Below the pieces are notes generated by a model that was given only the letters and a program-made list of their open reading frames with translations, had not been told where the DNA came from and made no database searches. A stretch of 34,968 bases of DNA from Prevotella sp. CAG:1185. Its GTDB lineage: Bacteria; Bacteroidota; Bacteroidia; Bacteroidales; Bacteroidaceae. Below, one piece after another: positions 1 to 8,399 of the stretch (within the stretch, counting starts at the first letter, position 1; every line of letters starts with the position of its first letter). The DNA lies in assembly GCA_000436695.1 (NCBI GenBank), contig HF992622.1, positions 3,475-38,442 of the forward strand, read 5' to 3'. The position numbers and the translations under genes were made by a program.

Positions 1-320
1 CCGCCAAAACAGCTGAAGTCGCCACGCAGATAGCTCAGTTCCTTGTCGTACACCTGCTTGCGGCGGCGCAGCATGTCTGTTGTCTCACTGTTGCGCACAT
101 CGGCACGGCGAGCCACTATATAAGCAGCCAGAAATGCCACGGCTATGCAAAGCAGACCTACGGGCAGACCACGCAGGCAATAGAAAACAAAAGCCAGTAC
201 GGCAAGGCAAAACGTTATAAGCTCCATAGCCACATAAGTGCGGCCCTTACGCTTCAGCCTCTGTATCATGCCCGACAGGCTCTCAACCTGCCGTGAATAA
301 AATTCTTGTCTGTTGTCCAT
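1..320 (-). CDS. MutS-related DNA mismatch repair-like protein, N-terminal part (cut by window edge)
   Basis: Reading the minus strand from the ATG at 318-320 gives 106 open codons that leave the window. The product starts MDNRQEFYSRQVESLSGMIQ, then has two closely spaced hydrophobic stretches (about residues 33-47 and 52-66), a basic RRRKQVYDKEL helix, and ends ELSYLRGDFSCFGG. The pattern of two N-terminal membrane segments followed by 'EL..L.GDFS.F' is what I know from the Bacteroidetes MutS-like family, a short MutS relative with a C-terminal ABC-type ATPase and no mismatch-recognition domain. The ATPase part lies outside the window, so the family call rests on the N-terminus. Its role is not well established, and membrane anchoring argues against classical mismatch repair. 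Confidence 0.6.
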   Translation of the reverse strand, partial: MDNRQEFYSRQVESLSGMIQRLKRKGRTYVAMELITFCLAVLAFVFYCLRGLPVGLLCIAVAFLAAYIVARRADVRNSETTDMLRRRKQVYDKELSYLRGDFSCFG

Positions 321-388
321 ATCTTTATTATGTCTGTTATTTATATTCGTATGTCATTTGTAAAAAACAAACAACGATTAGTTCACTG

Positions 389-418
389 CAAAATTAATGC
401 TTTAACACGGCTTTCAAG
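389..418 (-). promoter_or_regulatory. Bacteroidetes-type promoter for the MutS-like gene
   Basis: On the minus strand, TAATTTTG (389-396) fits the -7 consensus TAnnTTTG. CTTG (415-418) sits 18 bp upstream as a one-mismatch -33 box. Transcription would start near 382, about 60 nt before the ATG. The rest of 321-678 holds only the terminator at 625-654. Confidence 0.45.
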
Positions 419-624
419 ATATTTGACAACGTAAAAAGAGTTAAACACAACAACCTATTCGCTACTAATCAAGACAAGCAACGCGCCATCTTAATCATTT
501 AATTTCATCAGTAAACATATTTACATCATGATTAGACAATGCCCGGCATAATTATTTTATGCCATCTGAAATATGCCATGCGAGCAAAACAATGACAAAT
601 CAGGAATACATAAATAAACAAAAA

Positions 625-654
625 CGGCTGCCCACCAAAATGATGAAACAGCCG
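625..654 (-). terminator. Terminator of the PEP/pyruvate-binding gene
   Basis: Read on the minus strand, CGGCTG and CAGCCG form a 6-bp stem followed by TTTTTG. It lies 25 nt after the stop codon at 679. The stem is short and the loop long (18 nt), so termination may be weak. Confidence 0.5.
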
Positions 655-678
655 CAATATAACAATAAAAAATAAGCA

Positions 679-3648
679 TCAGTCTCTGTCGGGCAGCAAG
701 ACTATGCCCTCCTGCTTCATTCCGTCCATCATTATCTTCAGCGGACGGCTGAAACGCACATGACGTACATACTGCGTTTCGTATACAGCCGGCATGGCGT
801 CGAGCAAATCTTTGCGATATATACCTTCATCCTTATAGGTATCAATAGTAAAATATCCTACGCCAAGACTTGTAACATTCTGAAAGAAATGAGAACCCTG
901 ACTCGGGTCAATGCGATAGTTTGCCAGTCCTGCCTCAACGATAAGACAAGCCGCACTGATATAAGCCCACTTTACAGGAATGCCAAGCCATGAGTCGCTC
1001 GAACCCCAGCGGCCCGGTCCGATAAGGATATAATTCTTATTTTCCTCAACAAACTTACGGTTGATATGTTCTATCTCATCTGCAATGAGAGGATTATTCG
1101 CTGCCGTAAAATTCTCGTCTGTCTTAACATACACTATGTCGACAATGTCGTTGCTTACGCCATGTCCTAAAGAATTGTGCGAACGCAGCAGACACCGCTT
1201 GTCATCAATATTATTCAAGTCTTCATCAAGCATCTGCTTACAGTCAACAATAGGCCGCATCTGAAGCAGATAGAACTCTCCTGTACGGTCGTTGTTTACA
1301 TTGCATGCAAATTCTATCTCAACCGGACGGCGCATGCCCTCGGCTCCATATTTCATAGACATCTGCATCAGTTCCGGCAGCGGGAAAGCCCCATTCTGCA
1401 ATACGCCACAGAAAGAGATAACCTTCCAGCCTTCATCATAAGCACCACGGCGTAGCATGTTGTTATACGGATCGAAAGTAGAAGCCAGATATGTCAGGGC
1501 GCCGTCCTTGTCTGCATCAGAAACATCGAGCTTGAGGATATTAAATCCATCGTCAACCTTAAAGTCGTCGCCGACGTTTCTCATATCCAAGGCATAAAAC
1601 TGTGTCTGCGTCTGACTTAGCGCAAGCTCAACCTTACTCGTCTGCAATACATGGTCAGGATGATACGGACTTACACGCAATGTCTGTCCGCCGTCAACAA
1701 TATACTTACCAAGTCCAAGCGCCAGACTTGCAATACCCTCCTCCGAAGTTTCGTTGCCGACAGGATAATAATTAATAGAGCGCAGCACTCCTGAAATATT
1801 GGGATAATAATGATTGCCGTATTGCTTGCCAACTACTTCCTGCAGCACGACAGCCATTTTCTCTTGGTCAATCACGTTGCTCGTGGCTGTCATGTAAGCC
1901 TTTGAATCACGATAGTAAACCGACGCATACACGCTCTTAATGGCGGCAGCCAGCATCTGCAGCATCTGATACTTGTCTTCAAGATTAGGAATCATATAGG
2001 TAGAATAGATACCTGCAAAAGGCTGATAGTGAGAGTCCTCAAGAAGACTTGACGAACGTATGGCTATCGGCCTGTCTGTTGCCTCGAAGAAAGTAAGAAA
2101 GTCGGATATATACTTGTCGGGGAGCTGTGCCCTGAGAAAGTGGCGTAATATCTCTTCATCGCTTGCATCGCTCAAAGCTATCTGATAAAGGTTGTTGCTC
2201 TCCATAAATTTATCGAACACATCGGTGCAAAGCACAACGGTCTTTGGTATAGACACCTTTATGCCCTCACGCTCATTAAACTCAGGATGTGTCTTTATTA
2301 TATTGTCAAGAAAAGCCAGTCCACGGCCCTTTCCGCCCAAAGAGCCGTCGCCGATGCGGGCAAAATGGGCATAACGGTCAAACTTTCCGCGGTCGAACAC
2401 AGCCACGACGCCGATGTTCTTCATGTGACGATACTGCACAATGGCCTCAAAGATAATCTTGCGGTGCAGGTCAACGTCCTGCAGCTTGTGCCACGTCACA
2501 GTCTTCAGAAACTCCGACACAGGGAATATCGCTCTGGCACAGAGCCAGCGGCTCATGTGGTTGCGCGATATGTGATACAACATAGAGTCGTAAGGTATCT
2601 TGAATATGTTGTCCTGAAGCTCTTTAAGAGTGCGCACGCGCATTACTTCCTGATGAGTCTTTGGGTCACGGAAAATAAAGTCGCCAAAGCCCATATGCTC
2701 AGCCATAATATTTTTCAGGTCGAGACTCATCTTCTTTGAGTTCTTGTCTATGAAACGGAAATGCTCAGCCTCGGCCTTCTGCCTGTTCTCGCTCTCGCTG
2801 CTCTGAAGTATCAATGGTATATATTCATCGCGCTTGCGTATCTCACGCAGCAGTTTCAATCCTGCCTCCGGGTCCTTCTCTCCGTCTTTCGGAAACCGGC
2901 AATCAGATATCACTCCCAGCGTGTTTTCATGATACTTATCATAAATGTCCATTGCCTCTTCATAAGTTCTTGCCAATACCACCTTTGGCCTGCCCCTCAT
3001 GCGCAACGCGGCACTGTGAGGATTGAGCGCCTCTGTGGCAAAGCTCTGACTTTGAGCCAGTATGTAGCTGTAGAGCGTAGGCAGAAGCGACGAATAGAAA
3101 CGAATGCTGTCCTCTACAAGAAGTATCATCTGAACACCAGCCTCAGCAATGTCATGCTCAAGGTTCATTTTATCCTCTATCAGTTTAATTATCGACAGGA
3201 TAAGGTTAGTGTTGCCGAGCCAGCAGAACACATACTCGAATATCGAGAGGTCTTCGTTCTCCATACGGCGCGTTATGCCGTGGGAGAAAGGCGTGAGCAC
3301 AACGCACGGAATGTCGGGAAACTTGGCCTTGACAGAGCGTGCCACCGTGAAAGCGTCATTGTCAGCATTGCCGGGCATGCATATCACGAGGTCAATACTC
3401 GTAGATGCAAGCACATCTGCAGCCTCCTCCGTGGTGCTCACCTGAGTGAACGTAGGCGGATAGCGCAGTCCGAGTTCGGTGTATTCGTTAAATATTTTCT
3501 CGTCAACACGGCCGTCGTCTTCAAGCATGAAGGCGTCGTAAGGGTTGGCTACTATCAGCACATTGAAGATGCGGTGCGTCATGAGGTTCATGAACGTCAC
3601 ATCTTTCAGATAAAATTTATTCCACTGCTGTGGTGCGTTTTCGCTCAT
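679..3648 (-). CDS. Receiver-domain / PEP-synthase-like (PPDK N-terminal, PEP/pyruvate-binding) fusion protein
   Basis: 989 residues with three parts. Residues about 27-160 look like a degenerate receiver: the fold pattern is present but the acceptor position reads VICMP, with no Asp. Residues about 172-318 are a receiver that keeps the key positions: acidic pair E179/D180 (LLVEDS), acceptor D249 (VISDCR), S283-S284 and K302 (FIDK). Residues about 430-830 are the ATP-grasp PEP/pyruvate-binding domain of the PPDK/PEP synthase family (IGDGSLGGKGRGLAF at 432; IAIRSSSLLED around 528-538; ending FYLLQMRPIVD). I see no phosphohistidine swivel motif (a TSHAA-like segment) and no PEP-binding TIM barrel. 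It is therefore unlikely to be a complete PEP synthase. A phosphotransfer or nucleotide-sensing role controlled by the receiver is inference. It is probably co-transcribed with the small membrane protein 9 bp upstream. Confidence 0.85.
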   Translation of the reverse strand: MSENAPQQWNKFYLKDVTFMNLMTHRIFNVLIVANPYDAFMLEDDGRVDEKIFNEYTELGLRYPPTFTQVSTTEEAADVLASTSIDLVICMPGNADNDAFTVARSVKAKFPDIPCVVLTPFSHGITRRMENEDLSIFEYVFCWLGNTNLILSIIKLIEDKMNLEHDIAEAGVQMILLVEDSIRFYSSLLPTLYSYILAQSQSFATEALNPHSAALRMRGRPKVVLARTYEEAMDIYDKYHENTLGVISDCRFPKDGEKDPEAGLKLLREIRKRDEYIPLILQSSESENRQKAEAEHFRFIDKNSKKMSLDLKNIMAEHMGFGDFIFRDPKTHQEVMRVRTLKELQDNIFKIPYDSMLYHISRNHMSRWLCARAIFPVSEFLKTVTWHKLQDVDLHRKIIFEAIVQYRHMKNIGVVAVFDRGKFDRYAHFARIGDGSLGGKGRGLAFLDNIIKTHPEFNEREGIKVSIPKTVVLCTDVFDKFMESNNLYQIALSDASDEEILRHFLRAQLPDKYISDFLTFFEATDRPIAIRSSSLLEDSHYQPFAGIYSTYMIPNLEDKYQMLQMLAAAIKSVYASVYYRDSKAYMTATSNVIDQEKMAVVLQEVVGKQYGNHYYPNISGVLRSINYYPVGNETSEEGIASLALGLGKYIVDGGQTLRVSPYHPDHVLQTSKVELALSQTQTQFYALDMRNVGDDFKVDDGFNILKLDVSDADKDGALTYLASTFDPYNNMLRRGAYDEGWKVISFCGVLQNGAFPLPELMQMSMKYGAEGMRRPVEIEFACNVNNDRTGEFYLLQMRPIVDCKQMLDEDLNNIDDKRCLLRSHNSLGHGVSNDIVDIVYVKTDENFTAANNPLIADEIEHINRKFVEENKNYILIGPGRWGSSDSWLGIPVKWAYISAACLIVEAGLANYRIDPSQGSHFFQNVTSLGVGYFTIDTYKDEGIYRKDLLDAMPAVYETQYVRHVRFSRPLKIMMDGMKQEGIVLLPDRD

Positions 3649-3657
3649 ATTGGTATT

Positions 3658-3867
3658 TCAATTATTATGTTTTTTCACTTTATAAAGACAATAAAGCGTG
3701 GCTACAATCATGCCCCATGCCACAAGAATGATGACAAACAGGCCTAAGCTGCATATAAATGGCAGAAGCAACATATCTGGCAGTACCGTGGCCATAAGCA
3801 GGAGCAACAGCTCGCGGCGATGCGTAACCGGCTTGAACAAGTGAGAATAAAACTCAAACAAACCCAT
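3658..3867 (-). CDS. Small two-helix membrane protein
   Basis: 69 residues starting MGLFEFYSHLFKPVTHRREL, followed by two hydrophobic segments (about residues 20-36 and 39-61) and a basic tail KVKKHNN. It ends 9 bp before the start of the large receiver/PEP-binding gene on the same strand and lies directly behind a good promoter, so it is the first gene of that transcript. I do not recognise the family. Placement suggests that it could tether or signal to the downstream protein, but that is inference. Its length and clean promoter spacing support a real gene. Confidence 0.6.
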   Translation of the reverse strand: MGLFEFYSHLFKPVTHRRELLLLLMATVLPDMLLLPFICSLGLFVIILVAWGMIVATLYCLYKVKKHNN

Positions 3868-3912
3868 ACTTTACAGCCTTTCCCAGATTAGACAAGATTA
3901 AATTCTTTTCCG

Positions 3913-3945
3913 CAAAGATAATAATTATGTAAGAAAAGAGAGAAA
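3913..3945 (-). promoter_or_regulatory. Promoter of the small membrane protein / receiver-PPDK operon
   Basis: The minus strand carries TATCTTTG (3913-3920), a full TAnnTTTG match, with TTTC (3942-3945) 21 bp upstream as a -33 box with one mismatch. The predicted start near 3906 gives a leader of about 40 nt. Confidence 0.6.
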
Positions 3946-3984
3946 CAACATCAAAGTTTTTTACCATTAAACGGCATAAAAAAA

Positions 3985-4012
3985 GGCGGAACGGCAAATA
4001 TGCCGCTCCGCC
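3985..4012 (-). terminator. Terminator of the PepSY-like lipoprotein gene
   Basis: The arms 3985-3995 and 4002-4012 pair at 10 of 11 positions around a 6-nt loop. On the minus strand they are followed by seven T (3978-3984). It sits 18 nt past the stop codon at 4030. Confidence 0.85.
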
Positions 4013-4029
4013 CGCATTGTTTCAATCAT

Positions 4030-4911
4030 TCAGTAATCAATCACTTCTGTTATCGTTCCATCTAAACCTACCTTCAGGTCTTTGTCATAATTGTCAAGAT
4101 CAATCAGATAATAGGCCTCTCCGGCAGCAGTCTCAATATAGTCGCAGTCATCTATCACCTTTCCCGGATAGCGTGAGTTCACAGCGGCACGGATGTCGGC
4201 AGGAACGTTACGCGAACAGTCAACCGATGTCATAACCCAGTTGTACGAGCTGTCAAATATTATCTCAATGCTCTTTCCGCCGTGACGTATGTCAAGTTCA
4301 TACCCGTTGCGCTCCTTCTCAAAGTCAACAACCACGGCTCCGGCATAATTGGCGTCTAAATAAGCCTGTATCTCAGCAGGCATCTGTCCCGGCAAGAGTC
4401 CTTCGTTGCGGTCGTCGTCCTGGTCCTGAACATCTCTGAACAGAGTTCCCGCAAGGTCAAAATACAGGTCATGGTCAGGCTGTCCGGCTTTCTCCACCTC
4501 TATTTTATATATAGTGTCATATCCCTTGCGCTGAATCTCATCGATGTCTTCAACGGTCCAACTCTGCTGAGCATATACGGTTGCCGCATATCCTTCCTGA
4601 ACAGCCTGAGGCAGCGAAGTGATGTCACGTCCGTGGTCAATCTCGGTCATCATCCATGTGCCGTCGCCTGTATACCAAGCGTCATATTCCTTATTGTCCT
4701 TCATAAACTCAGCAACCAGATATCCGCCGGCCTCAGCGTCCCATTCTACATGTCTAACGTCTGAGTATTTCTGACTGAAAGCAGTCTGCACTGCATTGGG
4801 AACCTGCACATTATTGTCGTCGTTGTCATCGCTGCAGGAAGTTGTAACAAATGCGCCGAATGCGCAAATCATCGCTAACTTTACAAATTCTAAGGTTCTC
4901 ATAATAATCAT
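4030..4911 (-). CDS. PepSY-like (BLIP-like) lipoprotein with tandem domains
   Basis: 293 residues. The N-terminus MIIMRTLEFVKLAMICAFGA runs into FVTTSC, a lipoprotein signal with Cys26 as lipid attachment, followed by an acidic SDDNDDNN linker. The start could also be the second Met (MRTLEF). The mature part has two repeats of the PepSY-like fold common in Bacteroidetes secreted proteins. Repeat 1 is about 38-160 (FSQKYSDVRHVEWDAEAGGY ... YDAWYTGDGTWMMTE). Repeat 2 is about 175-290 (IQAYLDANYAGAVVVDFEKE ... EIIFDSSYNWVMT). The repeats share the 'F-D-x-x-x-x-W-x-M-T' strand pattern. This family is annotated as beta-lactamase-inhibitor-like on structure only, and the substrate or partner is unknown. 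The protein should sit in the outer membrane or periplasm. A clean terminator follows, so the gene is probably monocistronic. Confidence 0.85.
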   Translation of the reverse strand: MIIMRTLEFVKLAMICAFGAFVTTSCSDDNDDNNVQVPNAVQTAFSQKYSDVRHVEWDAEAGGYLVAEFMKDNKEYDAWYTGDGTWMMTEIDHGRDITSLPQAVQEGYAATVYAQQSWTVEDIDEIQRKGYDTIYKIEVEKAGQPDHDLYFDLAGTLFRDVQDQDDDRNEGLLPGQMPAEIQAYLDANYAGAVVVDFEKERNGYELDIRHGGKSIEIIFDSSYNWVMTSVDCSRNVPADIRAAVNSRYPGKVIDDCDYIETAAGEAYYLIDLDNYDKDLKVGLDGTITEVIDY

Positions 4912-5201
4912 TTTTATTTTTAAACTGTTAATTCTTTTTTATTTCTCTCCACCCCGTCAGCACCGCCGTTTCATCATTTCTGACATCATCGAAGAATATG
5001 CCTTCGGGTGTTTTGTTGTTGCAAATAAACACACCAAATCTGAAAACAATCTGAAAAATCAGACAAATATCAAAATTTTTTATTCCAATCATAAAAAAAC
5101 TACAACAAGCATCCCATTAAATCATTATACCTTAATTAATATAATAGGAGACCATAAAAAAACAAATGAACCATAACAAACATCAAATTAGCTGTAGAAT
5201 A
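4912..5201. other. AT-rich non-coding stretch, nothing definite
   Basis: This is the divergent space between the lipoprotein gene (minus) and the sulfhydrylase leader (plus). I see no convincing promoter for the lipoprotein gene. CAAATAAA at 5022-5029 would be a one-mismatch -7 box on the minus strand but lacks a -33 partner. Open frames here are short and AT-rich. Confidence 0.4.
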
Positions 5202-5232
5202 TTCGTTCAATCAAATTTTTATACTACCTTTG
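5202..5232 (+). promoter_or_regulatory. Promoter with a long (about 280 nt) leader ahead of the sulfhydrylase gene
   Basis: TTCG (5202-5205), 19 bp, then TACCTTTG (5225-5232) matches TTTG-N19-TAnnTTTG with one mismatch. Transcription should start near 5239, leaving about 280 nt before the ATG at 5521. I could not recognise a SAM-I, SAM-II, cobalamin or T-box signature in this leader. It contains a CCGCC/GGCGG hairpin (5367-5390) and the 55-codon frame at 5275. Confidence 0.65.
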
Positions 5233-5274
5233 CATCAAATTACATCGCGTAAAACATTGTAAGTCAAAACGTGG

Positions 5275-5442
5275 ATGACTATTAATCTTCAGAAGTTTTC
5301 AGGCATTACTTATGGCATTTTGAAAGATTTACGCCCGCTTGCAGTGACAATAATCAAATGGATAAACCGCCAGAAACTTTTTCAAGGCGGCCACCCGACG
5401 CAAGCCAACAGTAACGGCAAGACATTACACGACGGCGCATAA
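5275..5442 (+). CDS. Possible 55-residue small protein or leader ORF upstream of the sulfhydrylase gene
   Basis: ATG at 5275 opens 55 codons to TAA at 5440-5442, filling most of the leader. It starts about 36 nt after the predicted transcription start and ends 78 nt before the sulfhydrylase ATG. The product begins MTINLQKFSGITYGILKDLR, has a mildly hydrophobic stretch (PLAVTIIKWI), then a basic and polar tail ending GKTLHDGA. There are no Cys codons and no Met after the first, so a classical Met/Cys attenuator is unlikely. Many codons end in C (GGC, CGC, GCC, AAC), as in neighbouring genes and unlike the AT-rich flanks. I do not recognise the protein. A chance ORF cannot be excluded. Confidence 0.35.
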   Translation: MTINLQKFSGITYGILKDLRPLAVTIIKWINRQKLFQGGHPTQANSNGKTLHDGA

Positions 5443-5520
5443 CAGATGTGCACATAACCATTACTTACATGAATGAAGGCGCGAAACATTTTAACATATA
5501 TAACTTAACAACAAGGAAAG

Positions 5521-6807
5521 ATGAAGAAAAATCTGAAATTGTCAACTCTCTGCGTGCGCGGAGGATGGAAACCTAAAAACGGCGAGCCGGTGCAACCGCC
5601 CATTGTTCAGAGCACCACTTTTAAATATGACAACAGCGAAGAGATGGCTATGCTCTTCGACCTGAAGAAAGAAGGTTACTTCTATACACGCCTGCAAAAC
5701 CCGACAAACGACAACGTTGCTAAGAAAATTGCTGCCCTTGAGGGCGGTATTGGCGCAATGCTTACATCATCAGGACAGGCTGCCAACTTCTACGCCGTGT
5801 TCAACATCTGCGAGGCAGGCGACCATATCGTTACTTCAAACGAGATTTACGGCGGAACATACAATCTGTTCGGAGTTACGATGAAGAAACTCGGCATAGA
5901 GTGCACATTCGTAAACCCTGAGAGCAGCGAGGAGGAGATACAGAAGGCTTTCAGACCCAACACCAAGGCGCTGTTCGGCGAAACAATATCTAACCCGGGC
6001 TGCAAGGTGCTCGACATAGAAAAGTTTGCACGCATAGCCCACAAGAACGGCGTGCCTCTCATCATAGACAACACCTTTGCCACACCTATCAACTGCCGTC
6101 CGTTTGAATGGGGATGCGACATAGTTACCCACTCTACGACAAAATACATGGACGGACACGCAACACAGGTTGGCGGATGCGTTGTTGACAGCGGCAACTT
6201 CGACTGGGACGCACACGCAGACAAGTTCCCCGGACTGACCACTCCCGACGAGTCATACCACGGACTTACATATACAAAGACCTTCGGCAAGATGGCATAT
6301 ATGACCAAGCTCACCGCACAGCTGATGCGCGACCTCGGCTCTATACCGTCACCACAGAACGCATTCCTGCTCAATCTGGGACTCGAAACGCTCGCACTGC
6401 GCATGCGCCAGCACTGCGCCAACGCACAGAAGGTGGCAGAGTTTCTGCACAACGACCCGCACGTGGCATGGGTTACTTACTGCGGACTCGAAGGCGACGC
6501 CTGCTACGAGCTGGGTAAAAAATATCTGCCCAACGGCTCATGCGGCGTGATGTCGTTCGGACTGAAAGGCAACCGCGATACAGCAATCAAGTTTATGGAC
6601 TCGCTCGAGCTTATCAACATAGCAACCCATGTGGCTGATGCCCGCTCTTGCGTGCTGCATCCGGCAAGCCACACACACCGACAGCTGAGCGACGAACAGC
6701 TCAAGGAGGCAGGCATAGCCCCCGACCTGATACGTCTGTCAATAGGTATCGAAGATGCCGACGACCTTATAGACGACTTGAAACAGGCTCTGTCAAAACT
6801 TGACTAA
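5521..6807 (+). CDS. metY: O-acetylhomoserine sulfhydrylase (O-acetylhomoserine aminocarboxypropyltransferase)
   Basis: 428 residues, the usual size of the MetY type of the Cys/Met-metabolism PLP enzymes. The enzyme makes homocysteine (or cysteine-family thiols) from O-acetylhomoserine and sulfide in the cytosol. Visible signatures: YFYTRLQNPT (53-62), AALEGGIGAMLTSSGQAA (71-88), the PLP-binding Asp in IIDNTFATP (181-189), and the Schiff-base lysine K208 in THSTTKYMDGH. The TTPDESYHGLTY insert is typical of sulfhydrylases rather than cystathionine gamma-synthases. The gene stands alone between its own promoter and terminator. The long leader upstream suggests post-transcriptional control by sulfur or methionine supply, which is inference. 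Confidence 0.92.
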   Translation: MKKNLKLSTLCVRGGWKPKNGEPVQPPIVQSTTFKYDNSEEMAMLFDLKKEGYFYTRLQNPTNDNVAKKIAALEGGIGAMLTSSGQAANFYAVFNICEAGDHIVTSNEIYGGTYNLFGVTMKKLGIECTFVNPESSEEEIQKAFRPNTKALFGETISNPGCKVLDIEKFARIAHKNGVPLIIDNTFATPINCRPFEWGCDIVTHSTTKYMDGHATQVGGCVVDSGNFDWDAHADKFPGLTTPDESYHGLTYTKTFGKMAYMTKLTAQLMRDLGSIPSPQNAFLLNLGLETLALRMRQHCANAQKVAEFLHNDPHVAWVTYCGLEGDACYELGKKYLPNGSCGVMSFGLKGNRDTAIKFMDSLELINIATHVADARSCVLHPASHTHRQLSDEQLKEAGIAPDLIRLSIGIEDADDLIDDLKQALSKLD

Positions 6808-6835
6808 TCCATACCTTACATAATATGAGATTCAC

Positions 6836-6871
6836 AGCGGAAACAACATTGTAATACATGTTGTTTCCGCT
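6836..6871 (+). terminator. Terminator of the sulfhydrylase gene
   Basis: A perfect 14-bp inverted repeat (6836-6849 with 6858-6871) around an 8-nt loop is followed by TTATTTTG. It lies 29 nt after the stop codon. Confidence 0.85.
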
Positions 6872-6960
6872 TTATTTTGACTATATCCCCCCAAAAAAGG
6901 AAGGAACATTGTAAAAAAGTACAAAAAGTAAGTTCAATACATTAAATAAATTGGATTTTC

Positions 6961-6992
6961 CTTGGAAGTTACATAAGAAAAGACTACATTTG
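6961..6992 (+). promoter_or_regulatory. Promoter of gdhA
   Basis: CTTG (6961-6964), 20 bp, then TACATTTG (6985-6992): a full -7 match and a one-mismatch -33. The start near 6999 gives a 40-nt leader ending in an A-rich stretch before the ATG at 7039. Confidence 0.7.
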
Positions 6993-7038
6993 TCATCACG
7001 AAAACGACATAATGTTAGTTTAACTAAAAACATATACT

Positions 7039-8382
7039 ATGGAAGTCCAGAAAATAATGCAAGACCTGGAGATGAAGCATCCGGGCGAGAAAGAGTATTT
7101 ACAGGCCGTAAGGGAAGTTTTGGAATCAATTCAAGACACCTACAATCAGCACCCAGAATTTGAGAAAGCTAAGATTGTTGAAAGAATGGTAGAGCCTGAT
7201 CGCATCATCACATTCCGTGTAACATGGATTGACGACAAAGGCGAGGTACAGAACAACCTCGGTTACCGCGTTCAGTTCAACAGCGCCATCGGCCCGTACA
7301 AAGGCGGTTTGCGTTTCCACCCGGCAGTAAACGTATCTATGCTTAAGTTCTTAGGCTTTGAGCAGACATTCAAGAACGCACTGACAACTCTGCCTATGGG
7401 AGGCGGTAAAGGCGGTTCAGACTTCAACCCGGTAGGTAAGTCTGACGCTGAAATCATGCGTTTCTGCCAGGCATTCATGCTCGAGCTTTGGAAGAACATC
7501 GGTCCTGACACAGATATTCCTGCAGGCGACGTAGGCGTAGGCGGACGTGAAATCGGTTTCTTGTACGGAATGTATAAAAAACTTGCTCGCGAATACAATA
7601 CAGGCGTATTGACAGGTAAAGGCTCTACATGGGGCGGTTCTATCCTGCGTCCTGAGGCAACAGGTTTCGGAGCTCTTTATTTCACACAGCATCTGCTCAA
7701 CAAGGCCGGCAAAGACATCAAGGGTCTGACTATAGCATTGTCTGGATTTGGTAACGTAGCATGGGGCGCTGCAACAAAAGCTGTTGAACTCGGTGCAAAG
7801 GTTATCGCTATTTCTGGCCCGGACGGTGTTTGCCAAATACCTGACGGCATCACAAAGGACATGATCGACTACATGCTGATAATGCGTGCATCTAACCGCA
7901 ATCAGGTTTCTATGATGGCCGACAAGTTCCCCGGCAAGGCAATATTCACTCCTGGAAAGAAAGCATGGTCAGTTAAGTGCGACCTGGCACTTCCTTGCGC
8001 ATTCCAGAACGAATTGAACGGTGACGACGCTAAAGAACTTATCGCTAACGGTACATGGTGCTGCTGCGAGGTTTCAAACATGGGATGTACACCTGAAGCT
8101 ATTCACGAATTCCAGTCAAACGGCATACTGTTTGCTCCTGGTAAGGCTGTTAACGCCGGTGGTGTTGCAACATCTGGTCTTGAAATGACACAGAATGCAG
8201 CTCACTTAGGATGGTCAGCTGAAGAGGTTGACGCTAAGCTCCACTTCATCATGAAGAGTATACACGAGGCTTGCGTTAAATACGGTACACAGCCTGACGG
8301 CACCATCGACTATGTAAAGGGCGCCAACATCGCTGGTTTCATGAAAGTTGCTCATGCTATGCTCGAGCAGGGTATCATCTAA
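7039..8382 (+). CDS. gdhA: NADP-type glutamate dehydrogenase
   Basis: 447 residues, the normal length of the hexameric 50-kDa class. It interconverts 2-oxoglutarate plus ammonium and glutamate in the cytosol, a main ammonium-assimilation route in Bacteroidales. Substrate-site lysines are visible at K88 (GPYKGGLRF), K112 and the catalytic K124 (LPMGGGKGGSDF). D164 in PAGDVGVGGREIG is the catalytic aspartate. The dinucleotide fold begins at LSGFGNVAWG (234-243). Its second strand ends VIAISGPDG, with Ser rather than an acidic residue, which fits NADP preference. Codon use is regular with many GTA/GCA/GGT codons, as in highly expressed genes. The RlpA-like gene follows after 17 bp and is probably read through. 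Confidence 0.96.
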   Translation: MEVQKIMQDLEMKHPGEKEYLQAVREVLESIQDTYNQHPEFEKAKIVERMVEPDRIITFRVTWIDDKGEVQNNLGYRVQFNSAIGPYKGGLRFHPAVNVSMLKFLGFEQTFKNALTTLPMGGGKGGSDFNPVGKSDAEIMRFCQAFMLELWKNIGPDTDIPAGDVGVGGREIGFLYGMYKKLAREYNTGVLTGKGSTWGGSILRPEATGFGALYFTQHLLNKAGKDIKGLTIALSGFGNVAWGAATKAVELGAKVIAISGPDGVCQIPDGITKDMIDYMLIMRASNRNQVSMMADKFPGKAIFTPGKKAWSVKCDLALPCAFQNELNGDDAKELIANGTWCCCEVSNMGCTPEAIHEFQSNGILFAPGKAVNAGGVATSGLEMTQNAAHLGWSAEEVDAKLHFIMKSIHEACVKYGTQPDGTIDYVKGANIAGFMKVAHAMLEQGII

Positions 8383-8399
8383 AACCTTGACATTTATAA

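Noticed and set aside
2761..3747. 328-codon open frame on the plus strand
   Set aside because: It is antisense to the receiver/PEP-binding gene, which has clear domains and promoter. The translation has no domain likeness and is full of His, Arg and Cys as expected of a shadow frame.
4796..5176. 126-codon plus-strand frame
   Set aside because: The first part is antisense to the PepSY-like lipoprotein and the rest is AT-rich low-complexity intergenic sequence.
5239..5520. SAM, cobalamin or T-box riboswitch upstream of the sulfhydrylase gene
   Set aside because: I looked for the conserved cores of these classes and did not find them; the leader is kept only as an unassigned observation.
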